Shown here: positions 5,920-13,533 of the stretch, one piece after another
Numbering within the stretch: position 1 is the first letter of the stretch
Layout: the number at the start of each line of letters is the position of its first letter
Program-made: the position numbers and the translations under genes
The notes under the pieces: generated by a model
Told to the model about the DNA's origin: nothing
Seen by the model: only the letters and a program-made list of their open reading frames with translations
The model's database searches: none
Source: a virus
DNA length: 21,838 nt
IMG/VR virus record: IMGVR_UViG_3300031521_000375
Coordinates: 1 to 21,838 of that record
Direction: 5' to 3' (one strand)

Positions 5920-6291
5920 ATGGGCAGTATACTAACCTCAATAAAAAAATTATTAGGGATAGGCGACGAAGATGTCAATTTTGATCCTGACATAATTATG
6001 CACATTAATTCAGTATTCTTTATTCTTAAACAATTGGGAGTTAATTCAGACATACCCTTTTCAATTGAGGACAAGCTCCCAACTTGGGAAGAATATACTC
6101 TGGATAATTTAGATCTTAATGCTATAAAGTCTTATATGTATTTAAAAGTTAAATTATTATTTGATCCGCCATTGAGTAATGCCTTAGTTCAAATAATTAA
6201 AGATCAAATAGCAGAACTCGAATTTCGAATAATGATAACTGTCGACCCAAAACCTATAGTACAGGAGGTAATAGATTATGGAGAATGTTAA
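5920..6291 (+). CDS. Head-tail connector-like protein
   Basis: A 123-residue protein from ATG 5920 after an AAGGGGG site. It begins GSILTSIKKLLGIGDED and has FDPDIIMHINSVFFILKQLGV, then W-x-x-Y, LNAIKSYMYLKVKLLFDPP and a C-terminal helix ELEFRIMI. This mostly helical pattern is familiar from small gp6-like head-tail connector (adaptor) proteins of clostridial siphoviruses, which form a ring under the portal. The usual place for such genes is downstream of the capsid gene; here it is before TerL. The call is from remembered family resemblance. It overlaps the next gene by 14 bases. Confidence 0.6.
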   Translation: MGSILTSIKKLLGIGDEDVNFDPDIIMHINSVFFILKQLGVNSDIPFSIEDKLPTWEEYTLDNLDLNAIKSYMYLKVKLLFDPPLSNALVQIIKDQIAELEFRIMITVDPKPIVQEVIDYGEC

Positions 6292-6904
6292 TACTTTAGA
6301 ACACACGGGAGTTATGGGAATGCATTGGGGCCATAAAAAATCTTCAGGTTGGTCTGCAAAAGATAATACTGTAGCCAAACAACACGTAACAAAATCTGGA
6401 GGAAAAATAGCAAAGCCTTATGTTAAACCGGCTACAACAAAAATCACTTCTACTGGTCCAAGACTAACTGATGCTCAACTTAAAAGTAGAATCAATAGAT
6501 TAGAAATGGAAAAGAAGTATGCTACTCTTACAAAAAAAGAAATGTCCCCTGGTATGAAATTTGTTAAGGATATGCTTCTTAATACTGCTAAAACTGCAGT
6601 AACAACCTATAGTACAAAATACATTAACAAAACATTAGAGGGACTTTTAAAGGCTAAAATTCCAACTGATACACCTACTCCTACTCCTACACCTCCGCCT
6701 GCACAACACTCTAATACTTCTACCTCTAGCCAACACTCTAATACTCGTTCTAATAATACTAGGAATAATGCACGTACTCGTACAACTAATTATACATCCT
6801 ATCATGCTCCTTCTGCAACAACTCGTAATTGGATGGCTTCTAGATTAGCACTTCCAGTTCCTAGTAGTACATCGTCTAATAGAGTATTACTTCCATGGCA
6901 ATAA
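6278..6904 (+). CDS. Low-complexity head-module protein with N-terminal HxGVxGMHW tag
   Basis: A 208-residue protein from ATG 6278 with a strong AGGAGGT site. Residues 8-18 read HTGVMGMHWGH, almost the same as the tag of the kinase-like protein. The middle (about 60-130) is basic and helical with LKSRINRLEMEKKYATLTKKE; the C-terminal third is low complexity with TPTPTPTPPP, two copies of QHSNT and many Asn, Thr and Arg. No enzymatic motif or membrane segment is seen. Proteins with this tag (typically HYGVKGMKWG) are common beside portal and terminase genes of Firmicute phages, and I know of no established function. A scaffold, internal head or cargo protein is plausible. It ends three bases before TerL. 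Confidence 0.65.
   Translation: MENVNTLEHTGVMGMHWGHKKSSGWSAKDNTVAKQHVTKSGGKIAKPYVKPATTKITSTGPRLTDAQLKSRINRLEMEKKYATLTKKEMSPGMKFVKDMLLNTAKTAVTTYSTKYINKTLEGLLKAKIPTDTPTPTPTPPPAQHSNTSTSSQHSNTRSNNTRNNARTRTTNYTSYHAPSATTRNWMASRLALPVPSSTSSNRVLLPWQ
6671..6745 (+). repeat. Low-complexity short repeats in the tagged protein gene
   Basis: ACTCCT-type hexamer repeats around 6673-6690 encode the Thr-Pro run. CAACACTCTAATACT occurs twice (6704-6718 and 6731-6745, offset 27), encoding QHSNT each time. The copies suggest recent slippage or duplication in a tolerant linker. Confidence 0.75.
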
Positions 6905-6907
6905 AAT

Positions 6908-8656
6908 ATGTCATTAGACAATAAAGCAACTCCTAAATATTATGGAAAATTTAAAGCAGCAGTAATGAGGGGTGACATTCCAGTTTGTAAAGAGATATCT
7001 ATGGAAATGAATCGAATAGATGATCTAATAGCAAATCCTGGAGTATATTATGATGATAATGCAGTAGAAGGATTCATAGGTTATTGTGAGGAAGAACTAA
7101 CTTTAACAGATGGTTCAGATTTACATTTACTTGACAGTTTTAAAGTATGGGCTGAACAAATATTTTGTTGGTTCTATTTTGTTGAGAAAAGTATTTATGT
7201 GCCAGATAAAGATAATCATAGTGGGCGTTATGTTCGTAAGAATATTAAGAAACGATTAATTAATAAGCAATATTTAATAGTAGCAAGAGGTGCTGCTAAG
7301 TCTATGTATGCTTCGTGTATACAAAGTTACTTTTTAAATGTCGACACCTCTACTACTAATCAGATAACTACTGCCCCTACAATGAAACAGTCGGATGAAG
7401 TAATGTCTCCAATAAGAACGTCTATAATAAGGGCAAAAGGTCCATTATTTAAATTCTTAACAGAAGGGTCATTACAAAATACAACAGGATCTAGGGCCAA
7501 TCGACAGAAACTTGTATCTACTAAGAAGGGTATTGAAAATTTCTTAACTGGTTCGTTGCTTGAAATACGTCCAATGTCTATTGCTAAACTTCAAGGACTA
7601 AGACCATATGTTTCAACTGTAGATGAGTGGTTATCTTGTGATATAAGAGAAGATGTTATTGGTTCAATAGAGCAAGGTGCATCTAAATTAGATAATTATT
7701 TAATTATAGCAATGAGTTCAGAAGGAACAGTTCGTAATGGCAGTGGAGATACAATAAAGATGGAGTTAATGGATATACTAAGAGGTGATTATGTTAATGA
7801 GCATGTATCTATATGGTATTATAAACTCGACGACATACAAGAAGTTAATGATCCATCAATGTGGTTAAAAGCAAATCCTAATCTTGATAAGACTGTATCT
7901 TATGAAACCTATCAACTTGATGTTGAGAGAGCCGAAAATGCTCCAGCATCAAAGAACGATATTTTAGCCAAACGTTTTGGCATACCACAGGAAGGTTACA
8001 CTTATTTCTTTACTTATGAAGAAACACAAACTCATCGTAAAAGAGATTTCTGGAATATGCCTTGTTCTATGGGTGCTGATTTATCACAAGGAGATGACTT
8101 CTGCGCTTTTACATTCTTATTTCCATTACCACGTGGTCAGTTTGGTATTAAAACAAAAAGTTATATAACTGGTTTAACCTTAAGAAAACTTCCTGGTGCT
8201 ATGAGAAACAAATATCAGGAATTTATTGATGAAGGTAGTTTAATAATCATGGATGAAGGATCTGTTCTTGATATGATGGAAGTCTATGAAGATTTAGATC
8301 AATATATTCTAAACTCTTGTTATGATATTCGAACATTTGGTTTCGATCCTTATAATGCTAAGGAATTTGTAGCTAGATGGGAACAAGAAAATGGTCCATT
8401 TGGAATTGAGAAAGTTATTCAAGGAGCTAGAACAGAATCAGTGCCCCTTGGCGAATTGAAAATTTTATCAGAAGAGAGAATGCTCTTATTTGATCAAGCA
8501 CTAATGTCATTTGCTATGGGTAATTGTATAACTCTTGAAGATACAAATGGTAATAGAAAATTATTAAAAAAACGTTATGATGAAAAGATAGATAACGTTG
8601 CCGCTTTACTAGATGCTTATGTAGCTTATAAAGCAAATAAAGATGCTTTTGAATAA
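6908..8656 (+). CDS. terL: Terminase large subunit
   Basis: A 582-residue DNA-packaging motor protein. The ATPase part has a Walker A-like ARGAAKS (residues 126-132) in YLIVARGAAKSMY and a Walker B STVDEW with Asp239 and Glu240. The C-terminal nuclease part has MGADLSQGDDF (Asp391), GFDPYNAKEF (Asp480) and KIDNVAALLDAYVA near the end, the usual set of acidic metal-binding residues in RNase H-like terminase nucleases. The N-terminal YYGKFKAAVMRGDIPVCKEI and EELTLTDGSD fit the family start, supporting ATG 6908. No ribosome binding site is visible before this ATG; the stop of the upstream gene is only three bases away, so translation probably relies on coupling. Length is normal for the family and no break is seen. 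Confidence 0.95.
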   Translation: MSLDNKATPKYYGKFKAAVMRGDIPVCKEISMEMNRIDDLIANPGVYYDDNAVEGFIGYCEEELTLTDGSDLHLLDSFKVWAEQIFCWFYFVEKSIYVPDKDNHSGRYVRKNIKKRLINKQYLIVARGAAKSMYASCIQSYFLNVDTSTTNQITTAPTMKQSDEVMSPIRTSIIRAKGPLFKFLTEGSLQNTTGSRANRQKLVSTKKGIENFLTGSLLEIRPMSIAKLQGLRPYVSTVDEWLSCDIREDVIGSIEQGASKLDNYLIIAMSSEGTVRNGSGDTIKMELMDILRGDYVNEHVSIWYYKLDDIQEVNDPSMWLKANPNLDKTVSYETYQLDVERAENAPASKNDILAKRFGIPQEGYTYFFTYEETQTHRKRDFWNMPCSMGADLSQGDDFCAFTFLFPLPRGQFGIKTKSYITGLTLRKLPGAMRNKYQEFIDEGSLIIMDEGSVLDMMEVYEDLDQYILNSCYDIRTFGFDPYNAKEFVARWEQENGPFGIEKVIQGARTESVPLGELKILSEERMLLFDQALMSFAMGNCITLEDTNGNRKLLKKRYDEKIDNVAALLDAYVAYKANKDAFE

Positions 8657-8673
8657 GGAGGTGAGATATTTTA

Positions 8674-8712
8674 ATGATATTTAGTCAAAAAAGGAGGGGT
8701 GTAGATAAATGA
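8674..8712 (+). CDS. 12-codon mini-ORF coupled to portal gene
   Basis: ATG 8674 opens a 12-codon frame (MIFSQKRRGVDK) ending in TGA 8710-8712, which overlaps the portal ATG 8709 in an ATGA arrangement. A strong AAGGAGGTGA lies just upstream, overlapping the TerL stop, and a second AAGGAGGGG inside the mini-ORF serves the portal gene. It may be a leader peptide that couples or tunes portal translation, or it may be chance. There is no recognisable protein domain. Confidence 0.35.
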   Translation: MIFSQKRRGVDK

Positions 8713-10088
8713 GATTTAATGATAGACTACAACATGCTTGGAATGCATTCACTAATAAAGATCCAACAGGTATGGATTGGATGGGTAATACTCGAGGTTA
8801 TGGTCCAGGATATTATACACGACCTGATAAAAATAGACTATCTGGTAGTACCAATCAATCAATAGTTTCATCCTTATATAATAGAATAGCCATTGATGTT
8901 GCTTCTGTTAAAATATCACATGTTAGACTTGATGATAATAAGAGATATTTAGAAGATATGGATTCATTACTGAATGAGGCATTAACAGTAGAGGCTAATA
9001 TTGACCAAACTGGACGCGGTTTAATACAAGACTTAGCAATGTCAATGTTTGAAGAAGGATGTATTGCAGTAGTGCCAATCGATACAACTATGGACCCCAA
9101 ATTAACTAACTCCTATGACATTGAGACTTTAAGAGTGGGAAGAATAGTTGAGTGGTATCCAGAACATGTAAAAGTTGAAGTTTATAATCAGCGAACTGGT
9201 TTAAAAGAACAAATTACAGTAAGTAAAAGTTTAACAGCTATTATAGAGAATCCTTTATATGCTGTAATGAATGAACCAAATTCTACATTAAAACGTTTGA
9301 TTAGAAAACTCAATATTTTAGATTCAATTGACGAACAAAGTGGTGCTGGTAAATTGGATATAATTATTCAACTACCTTATGTTATAAAAACTGAAGCACG
9401 TCGACAACAAGCCGATATTCGAAAGAAAGATCTAGAAATGCAATTAAGCGGATCAAAATATGGTGTTGCATATACTGATGGAACTGAAAAGATCACTCAG
9501 TTAAACCGACCAGCCGAGAATAATTTGATGGCTCAGATTACGTATCTAACGAGTATGTTGTATAACCAGTTAGGTCTAACCGAGAGTGTCTTTAATGGAA
9601 CGGCTGACGAAAAAACAATGCTTAACTATTTTAATAGAACAATTGGTCCAATATTGAATGCTATAACAGATGAATTTAAACGTAAATTCTTAACTAAAAC
9701 TGCTCGAACTCAGAAACAAACAATTACTTATTTCAGAGACCCATTCCAACTTGTGCCTGTTACTGAGTTAGCCAATATAGCAGATAAATTTACGCGTAAT
9801 GAAGTCTTATCATCTAATGAGTTCAGAGGTATTATTGGTTTTAAGCCTTCAAAAGATCCTAAAGCTGATGAATTACGTAATAAGAACTTGAATAGTGCCA
9901 ATGCTCAAACACCTAATGATCCTAATACACCTATCGACTCAACTACTGATCCAACCATTGACCAAAATGCACCAACACAAACAGATGTTTCTACTCAACT
10001 TGATGCCCAAGGAGTTATAATGAACAATTTACTTAAAAGTCTAGAATCTGAGGTGGATAAGATTTTAGGTGGTAGTGAAAATGGATAA
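8709..10088 (+). CDS. Portal protein
   Basis: A 459-residue protein that forms the dodecameric ring at the capsid vertex through which DNA enters and leaves. Start ATG 8709 after AAGGAGGGG. Recognisable portal features are the N-terminal FNDRLQHAWNAFTN, the SSLYNRIAIDVASVKISHVRLD region, LNEALTVEANIDQTGRGLIQDLAMSMFEEGCIA (the membrane of helices after the wing), the clip/stem region with KLDIIIQLPYV, and the C-terminal YNQLGLTESVFNGTADE and TYFRDPFQLVPV segments. The C-terminal 60 residues are rich in Asn, Pro, Thr and Asp and probably disordered. It lies directly after TerL and before the capsid genes as expected. Its last bases overlap the next gene. Confidence 0.9.
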   Translation: MRFNDRLQHAWNAFTNKDPTGMDWMGNTRGYGPGYYTRPDKNRLSGSTNQSIVSSLYNRIAIDVASVKISHVRLDDNKRYLEDMDSLLNEALTVEANIDQTGRGLIQDLAMSMFEEGCIAVVPIDTTMDPKLTNSYDIETLRVGRIVEWYPEHVKVEVYNQRTGLKEQITVSKSLTAIIENPLYAVMNEPNSTLKRLIRKLNILDSIDEQSGAGKLDIIIQLPYVIKTEARRQQADIRKKDLEMQLSGSKYGVAYTDGTEKITQLNRPAENNLMAQITYLTSMLYNQLGLTESVFNGTADEKTMLNYFNRTIGPILNAITDEFKRKFLTKTARTQKQTITYFRDPFQLVPVTELANIADKFTRNEVLSSNEFRGIIGFKPSKDPKADELRNKNLNSANAQTPNDPNTPIDSTTDPTIDQNAPTQTDVSTQLDAQGVIMNNLLKSLESEVDKILGGSENG

Positions 10089-10881
10089 TATAATTGGAAT
10101 TGATAGAGTAGAAGCATTTATACGACATTTTGTTGAACAACCTTATGATCCTGTAAAGGCTCATGAATACTATCTAAAGAATAGAGAACTTAAAGGTCGT
10201 TCAACAAGTGGAATGAGTGATGCTCAGAAAGAACAATGGACTTATTCTAAAGATCAAATATCTTCAGATAAGAAACAAAAGGTTGCAGCGGATAAACTTG
10301 CAAATGATCAAAAAATTGAAGCATTTCAAAAAACTGCTGATGAGACTCGTAAGAGAATTTCCGAAAAACTTAAAGCATATGAGGAAAAACTTACAAAGGA
10401 AGCAGATGCTGAACGAATTAGTATAGCTACTAAACTTAAATCTGATATTGCTAATGTTGCACCAATACCTAAAGGAGTTAGTGGTGATCAAAGGGCCATT
10501 CTTGTCGAAAGCAGAAACAAAAAAATAGATGATATACGTAATGCTGCTGGTTTAAATAGAAATGATTTAGCATCTAATACTAAATCATCACGACAAGATA
10601 TAAGTGCTACTGTGTCAGGCGAAAGAGAGAAAACTGCAACTGATTTAAAAGCTACAATCACCAAAACAAGAGATGCTTATGCAAAAGCAAAAGTTGAACT
10701 TGATGCTAATTATGAAACTACATATCAGAAAGCGTATAATAAAGTAATTACAACTATTGCTGGAAAGCCTAAGACAAAAGGCAAGGGTTCTAAAGCAAAA
10801 GATGCAAATGACTTTAAACCTAAAGATAGTAATACTATCTTTTATACAAAAGCTGAGATGGCAGCCAAGAATCATAAATAA
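10081..10881 (+). CDS. Coiled-coil head-module protein with DPVKAHEYYLKNRELKGR motif
   Basis: I place the start at ATG 10081, overlapping the portal stop by eight bases (266 residues), with GGTGGTAGTG upstream; an earlier GTG at 10069 is possible. Near the N-terminus is the motif DPVKAHEYYLKNRELKGRST, familiar from other proteins of clostridial phage head modules. The remaining protein is highly charged, Lys/Asp/Ala-rich and strongly predicted by eye to be helical with coiled-coil periodicity (about residues 40-220), ending in a basic KGKGSKAKD tail and YTKAEMAAKNHK. No enzymatic motif or membrane span is seen. Position between portal and protease-capsid suggests a scaffold or internal head protein, but a scaffold-like delta region is also present in the next gene. 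Confidence 0.65.
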   Translation: MDNIIGIDRVEAFIRHFVEQPYDPVKAHEYYLKNRELKGRSTSGMSDAQKEQWTYSKDQISSDKKQKVAADKLANDQKIEAFQKTADETRKRISEKLKAYEEKLTKEADAERISIATKLKSDIANVAPIPKGVSGDQRAILVESRNKKIDDIRNAAGLNRNDLASNTKSSRQDISATVSGEREKTATDLKATITKTRDAYAKAKVELDANYETTYQKAYNKVITTIAGKPKTKGKGSKAKDANDFKPKDSNTIFYTKAEMAAKNHK

Positions 10882-10918
10882 TTAGATTAATAATATTAAT
10901 ATGAAGGAGGAAATTAAA

Positions 10919-12742
10919 ATGCCTAAATTTGACTTTAGTGGATATGCCACTAAGAATGACATTAAATGTTCTGACGGAAGAACTATCCGTAAAGATGCAT
11001 TTAAAGAAAATAATGGAGTTACAGTACCTTTAGTTTGGCAGCACATACACGATAATCCTGCCAATGTACTAGGCCATGCTCTTCTTGAAAATAGAGAAGA
11101 TGGTGTATATTGTTATTGTTCGTTTAATGATACTGCAGCTGGTAAAGAATCCAAAACCCTTGTTGAACATGGGGATGTTAAATCGTTATCCATATATGCT
11201 AATAAATTAGAACAAAAAGGTTTTGATGTTATGCATGGAATGATTAGAGAAGTTAGTCTTGTATTAGCAGGAGCAAATGAGGGTGCATATATAGACAATC
11301 TTAGTATTCAACATGGAGATTCCTATGAGACGGTGGATGATGAGGCTATAGTTTATATGGATGAACCAATTAGTTCAGAGGAAATAGAACATGCAGCTAC
11401 AAAAGTTGTTGAGAAGCCTACTGAACCAGTTAAGCCAGTTGAAGATAAAAAGCCTGCTGAACCAGTTAAGTCAGTTGAAGATAAAAAGCCTGCAGCTGAG
11501 AAAACATTGCAAGATGTATTTAATACACTAAATACAGAACAGCAAAATATGGTATATGCTATGCTTGCTGATGCTTTGGGAGAAAATGATACTCCTACTC
11601 CAGAACCTACTGTAGATCCTAAAAAAGATACAACAAAACCTAATGGCAATGACAAAGTTGTTGCACATTCAATTGAAGAAGGGGGAAAAGATATGAAAAC
11701 AAACGCATTTGACAAAAAAGAAGATAACAAAGAGGTGGCTTTAAGTCATTCCCAGGTAACTGAGATTTTCACTGATGCTAAAAAGGGTGGTAGTTTGAAA
11801 GAATCCTTCCTTGCTCATGTACAAACTTATGGTATAGAGAATATTGATTTCTTATTCCCAGATGCAAGACTTGTTAATGGGACACCTGAAATAATAAAGA
11901 GAGATGATGTCTGGGTAGAAGCAGTTTTATCAGCAGCAAATCATTCACCTTTTAGTAGAATCAAATCTACAGCAGTAGATCTTACAGCTGATGAAGCTAG
12001 AGCTAAAGGTTACCTTAAAGGCGGTTTAAAGAAAGATGAAGTTATTAAACTTCTTAAGAGAGTAACAACTCCTCAAACCATCTACAAGAAACAGAAACTT
12101 GATAGAGATGATATAGTTGATATAACAGATTTAGACATAGTAGTATGGCTTAAAGCTGAGATGAGAACTATGTTAAATGAAGAAATAGCAAGAGCAATTC
12201 TAGTTGGCGATCAACGTAGTGAAGCTGACCCAGATAAAATCAATACTGATAATGTAAGACCTATATATCTTGATGATGTTCTATATGCACCTCATGTTGA
12301 TGTATCAGCTGATCCCGAAACAATGATTGATGAGATATTAAGAGCTAAAGGACAATATAAGGGTTCAGGTAATCCTACTTTCTATGCTACTCAAGCTAAC
12401 ATTATAGAGATGCTGCTTGTAAGAGATACAACTGGTAGAAAGATATATTCAAATATATCCGAACTTTGTCTTTCTCTTGGTGTATCTAGTATCATGGAAG
12501 TTCCAGTTATGGAAGGCGTTTCTCGTATGGGAACAGAAGCAACACCTCTTCAACATGACCTTATTGGAATAATTGTTAATCTTAAAGATTATACAATAGG
12601 TGCTGATAAAGGCGGAGCAATTAATATGTTCGATGATTTCGACATCGACTACAATCAACAGAAATACTTAATTGAAACTAGATGCTCTGGTGCTTTAACT
12701 AAACCTTACTCTGCTATAGTTATAGAAAAGAAACACGTTTAG
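10919..12742 (+). CDS. Prohead protease - major capsid protein fusion (HK97 type)
   Basis: Start at ATG 10919 (607 residues), eight bases after AAGGAGG; an earlier in-frame ATG at 10901 overlaps that site. Residues 1-140 are an HK97-type (S78-like) maturation protease: FSGYATKND, then VWQHIHDNPANVLGHA with the candidate catalytic His (His42 or His44), VKSLSIYAN with the candidate Ser (Ser89 or Ser91), and MIREVSLVLAGANEGAYI. Residues 150-258 form a linker with 12-residue repeats and a helical DVFNTLNTEQQNMVYAMLADAL segment, like the scaffolding delta domain. From Met259 comes the HK97-fold major capsid protein: LKESFLAHVQTYGIENIDFLFPDA, ARAKGYLKGGLKKDEV, KKQKLDRDDIVDITD, MLNEEIARAILVGD. The enzyme would cut itself off and trim the shell during maturation. 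The fused arrangement is unusual but known in clostridial phages. Confidence 0.9.
   Translation: MPKFDFSGYATKNDIKCSDGRTIRKDAFKENNGVTVPLVWQHIHDNPANVLGHALLENREDGVYCYCSFNDTAAGKESKTLVEHGDVKSLSIYANKLEQKGFDVMHGMIREVSLVLAGANEGAYIDNLSIQHGDSYETVDDEAIVYMDEPISSEEIEHAATKVVEKPTEPVKPVEDKKPAEPVKSVEDKKPAAEKTLQDVFNTLNTEQQNMVYAMLADALGENDTPTPEPTVDPKKDTTKPNGNDKVVAHSIEEGGKDMKTNAFDKKEDNKEVALSHSQVTEIFTDAKKGGSLKESFLAHVQTYGIENIDFLFPDARLVNGTPEIIKRDDVWVEAVLSAANHSPFSRIKSTAVDLTADEARAKGYLKGGLKKDEVIKLLKRVTTPQTIYKKQKLDRDDIVDITDLDIVVWLKAEMRTMLNEEIARAILVGDQRSEADPDKINTDNVRPIYLDDVLYAPHVDVSADPETMIDEILRAKGQYKGSGNPTFYATQANIIEMLLVRDTTGRKIYSNISELCLSLGVSSIMEVPVMEGVSRMGTEATPLQHDLIGIIVNLKDYTIGADKGGAINMFDDFDIDYNQQKYLIETRCSGALTKPYSAIVIEKKHV
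11423..11494 (+). repeat. Two 36-base tandem repeats in the protease-capsid linker
   Basis: Bases 11423-11458 and 11459-11494 are tandem copies with two mismatches, each encoding a 12-residue unit EPVK(P/S)VEDKKPA. This is a flexible Pro/Lys/Glu linker between the protease and the delta-like helix; the copy number is likely to vary among relatives. Confidence 0.85.
11679..11695 (+). promoter_or_regulatory. Internal ribosome binding site and start for free capsid protein
   Basis: AAGGGGG at 11679-11685 lies seven bases before an in-frame ATG at 11693-11695. Starting there would give a 349-residue capsid protein beginning MKTNAFDKKE without the protease. The purine block encodes EEGGKDM, so it could be simple coding constraint, but its spacing is ideal, and a capsid shell needs far more capsid than protease. 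Confidence 0.5.
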
Positions 12743-12766
12743 AAATAAATAAAGGAGGTATATCTT

Positions 12767-12892
12767 TTGGCTAAAAATAAAGTGTATACTAAAAAGTGTG
12801 ATGATTGTCGACAAAAACAGACAATAAATTGCCCTAATAGTTCCAAATGTTATAGTCTAAAAGATAAACCATACTTCTATAAGGAGGAATAA
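12767..12892 (+). CDS. 41-residue four-cysteine protein (possible zinc ribbon)
   Basis: A TTG at 12767 follows AAGGAGGT (12752-12758) at good spacing and opens 41 codons ending with TAA at 12890-12892. The protein is basic with four cysteines arranged C-x2-C-x7-C-x5-C (Cys11, Cys14, Cys22, Cys28) and a C-terminal KPYFYKEE. The pattern suggests a small metal-binding knuckle. The next gene's ribosome binding site AAGGAGG is inside its last codons. It fills the only gap between capsid and head-tail genes. No family is recognised; a virion decoration or DNA/RNA-binding role would be a guess. Confidence 0.65.
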   Translation: MAKNKVYTKKCDDCRQKQTINCPNSSKCYSLKDKPYFYKEE

Positions 12893-12898
12893 TTCAAA

Positions 12899-13216
12899 AT
12901 GGCAAAGTATTATGGACCAGTCGGCTATGGGATATCTACAGAAACTGCTCCTGGTGTATGGGAAGATGTAATAACTGAAAAAACCTATTATGGAGAGCTT
13001 CTTCGCAATAGTAGAAAGTTAGTTATTGCCTCCGGCACATTGAATGACAATGTAAATATGACCAATGAAATAAGTATTGTAGCCGACCCATTTGCCAATC
13101 AGAATTTTCAGTCTATTAGATATATAGAATATCTGGGTACTAAATGGAAAGTTCTAAACGTTGAAGTTCAGTATCCAAGATTAATATTAGGGATGGGGGG
13201 AGTATATAATGGGTAG
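12899..13216 (+). CDS. Head-tail joining (head closure) protein candidate
   Basis: A 105-residue protein from ATG 12899 with AAGGAGGAATAATT upstream. It is beta-rich, with KYYGPVGYGI at the start, a TEKTYYGELLRN segment, NEISIVADPFANQNFQSIRYIEYLGTKWKVLNVEVQYPRLILGMGGVYNG at the C-terminal half (read as separate short motifs: SIRYIEYLGTKWKV, YPRLILGMGG). This is familiar from small phage proteins located between the capsid and tail terminator genes of clostridial siphoviruses. Size and position fit a head closure or adaptor protein that plugs the portal-connector ring. No catalytic motif or signal peptide. It overlaps the next gene by eight bases, suggesting coupled translation. Confidence 0.6.
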   Translation: MAKYYGPVGYGISTETAPGVWEDVITEKTYYGELLRNSRKLVIASGTLNDNVNMTNEISIVADPFANQNFQSIRYIEYLGTKWKVLNVEVQYPRLILGMGGVYNG

Positions 13217-13514
13217 TAGACTTAAACTCCATTCAATATTAGTTGCTCTTTTGGGGTCTGGTAATGTTTACTATCAGCCTCCTTCTACAATTACAATGAA
13301 ATATCCAGCAATAGTTTATTCACGAGATAAAATTCAAACCAAATATGCTAATGATGTGGTATATGGACTTAAAACATCATATGAAATAATTGTGATTGAT
13401 GCTAATCCAGATAGTATAATAATTGAAAAAGTTGCATTATTACCGTCTTGTGCTTTTAATAGAAATTATACTTCTGATAATCTTAATCATGATGCGTTTA
13501 CATTATACTTTTAA
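13209..13514 (+). CDS. Tail terminator / tail completion protein candidate
   Basis: A 101-residue protein from ATG 13209 (GGGGGGAG upstream). It begins with a helix KLHSILVALLGSGNVYYQPP, then MKYPAIVYSRDKI, KTSYEIIVIDANPD and a C-terminal NLNHDAFTLYF. The helix-strand pattern with a conserved Y-P-A-I-V-Y strand and the final aromatic strand is typical of small tail-terminator-like proteins that cap the tail tube where it joins the head. It sits just before the major tail protein, the expected position. Evidence is size, pattern and order; no experimentally characterised relative is identified from sequence alone. Confidence 0.6.
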   Translation: MGSRLKLHSILVALLGSGNVYYQPPSTITMKYPAIVYSRDKIQTKYANDVVYGLKTSYEIIVIDANPDSIIIEKVALLPSCAFNRNYTSDNLNHDAFTLYF

Positions 13515-13533
13515 AAATAAGGAGGAATTTTAA

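Noticed and set aside
10217-10426. Overlapping + strand frame inside the coiled-coil gene
   Set aside because: Lys-rich shadow frame of the real gene with no separate ribosome binding site.
11353-11730. Antisense open frame opposite the protease-capsid linker
   Set aside because: It results from the repetitive low-complexity linker, with Ser/Thr/Gly-rich nonsense composition.
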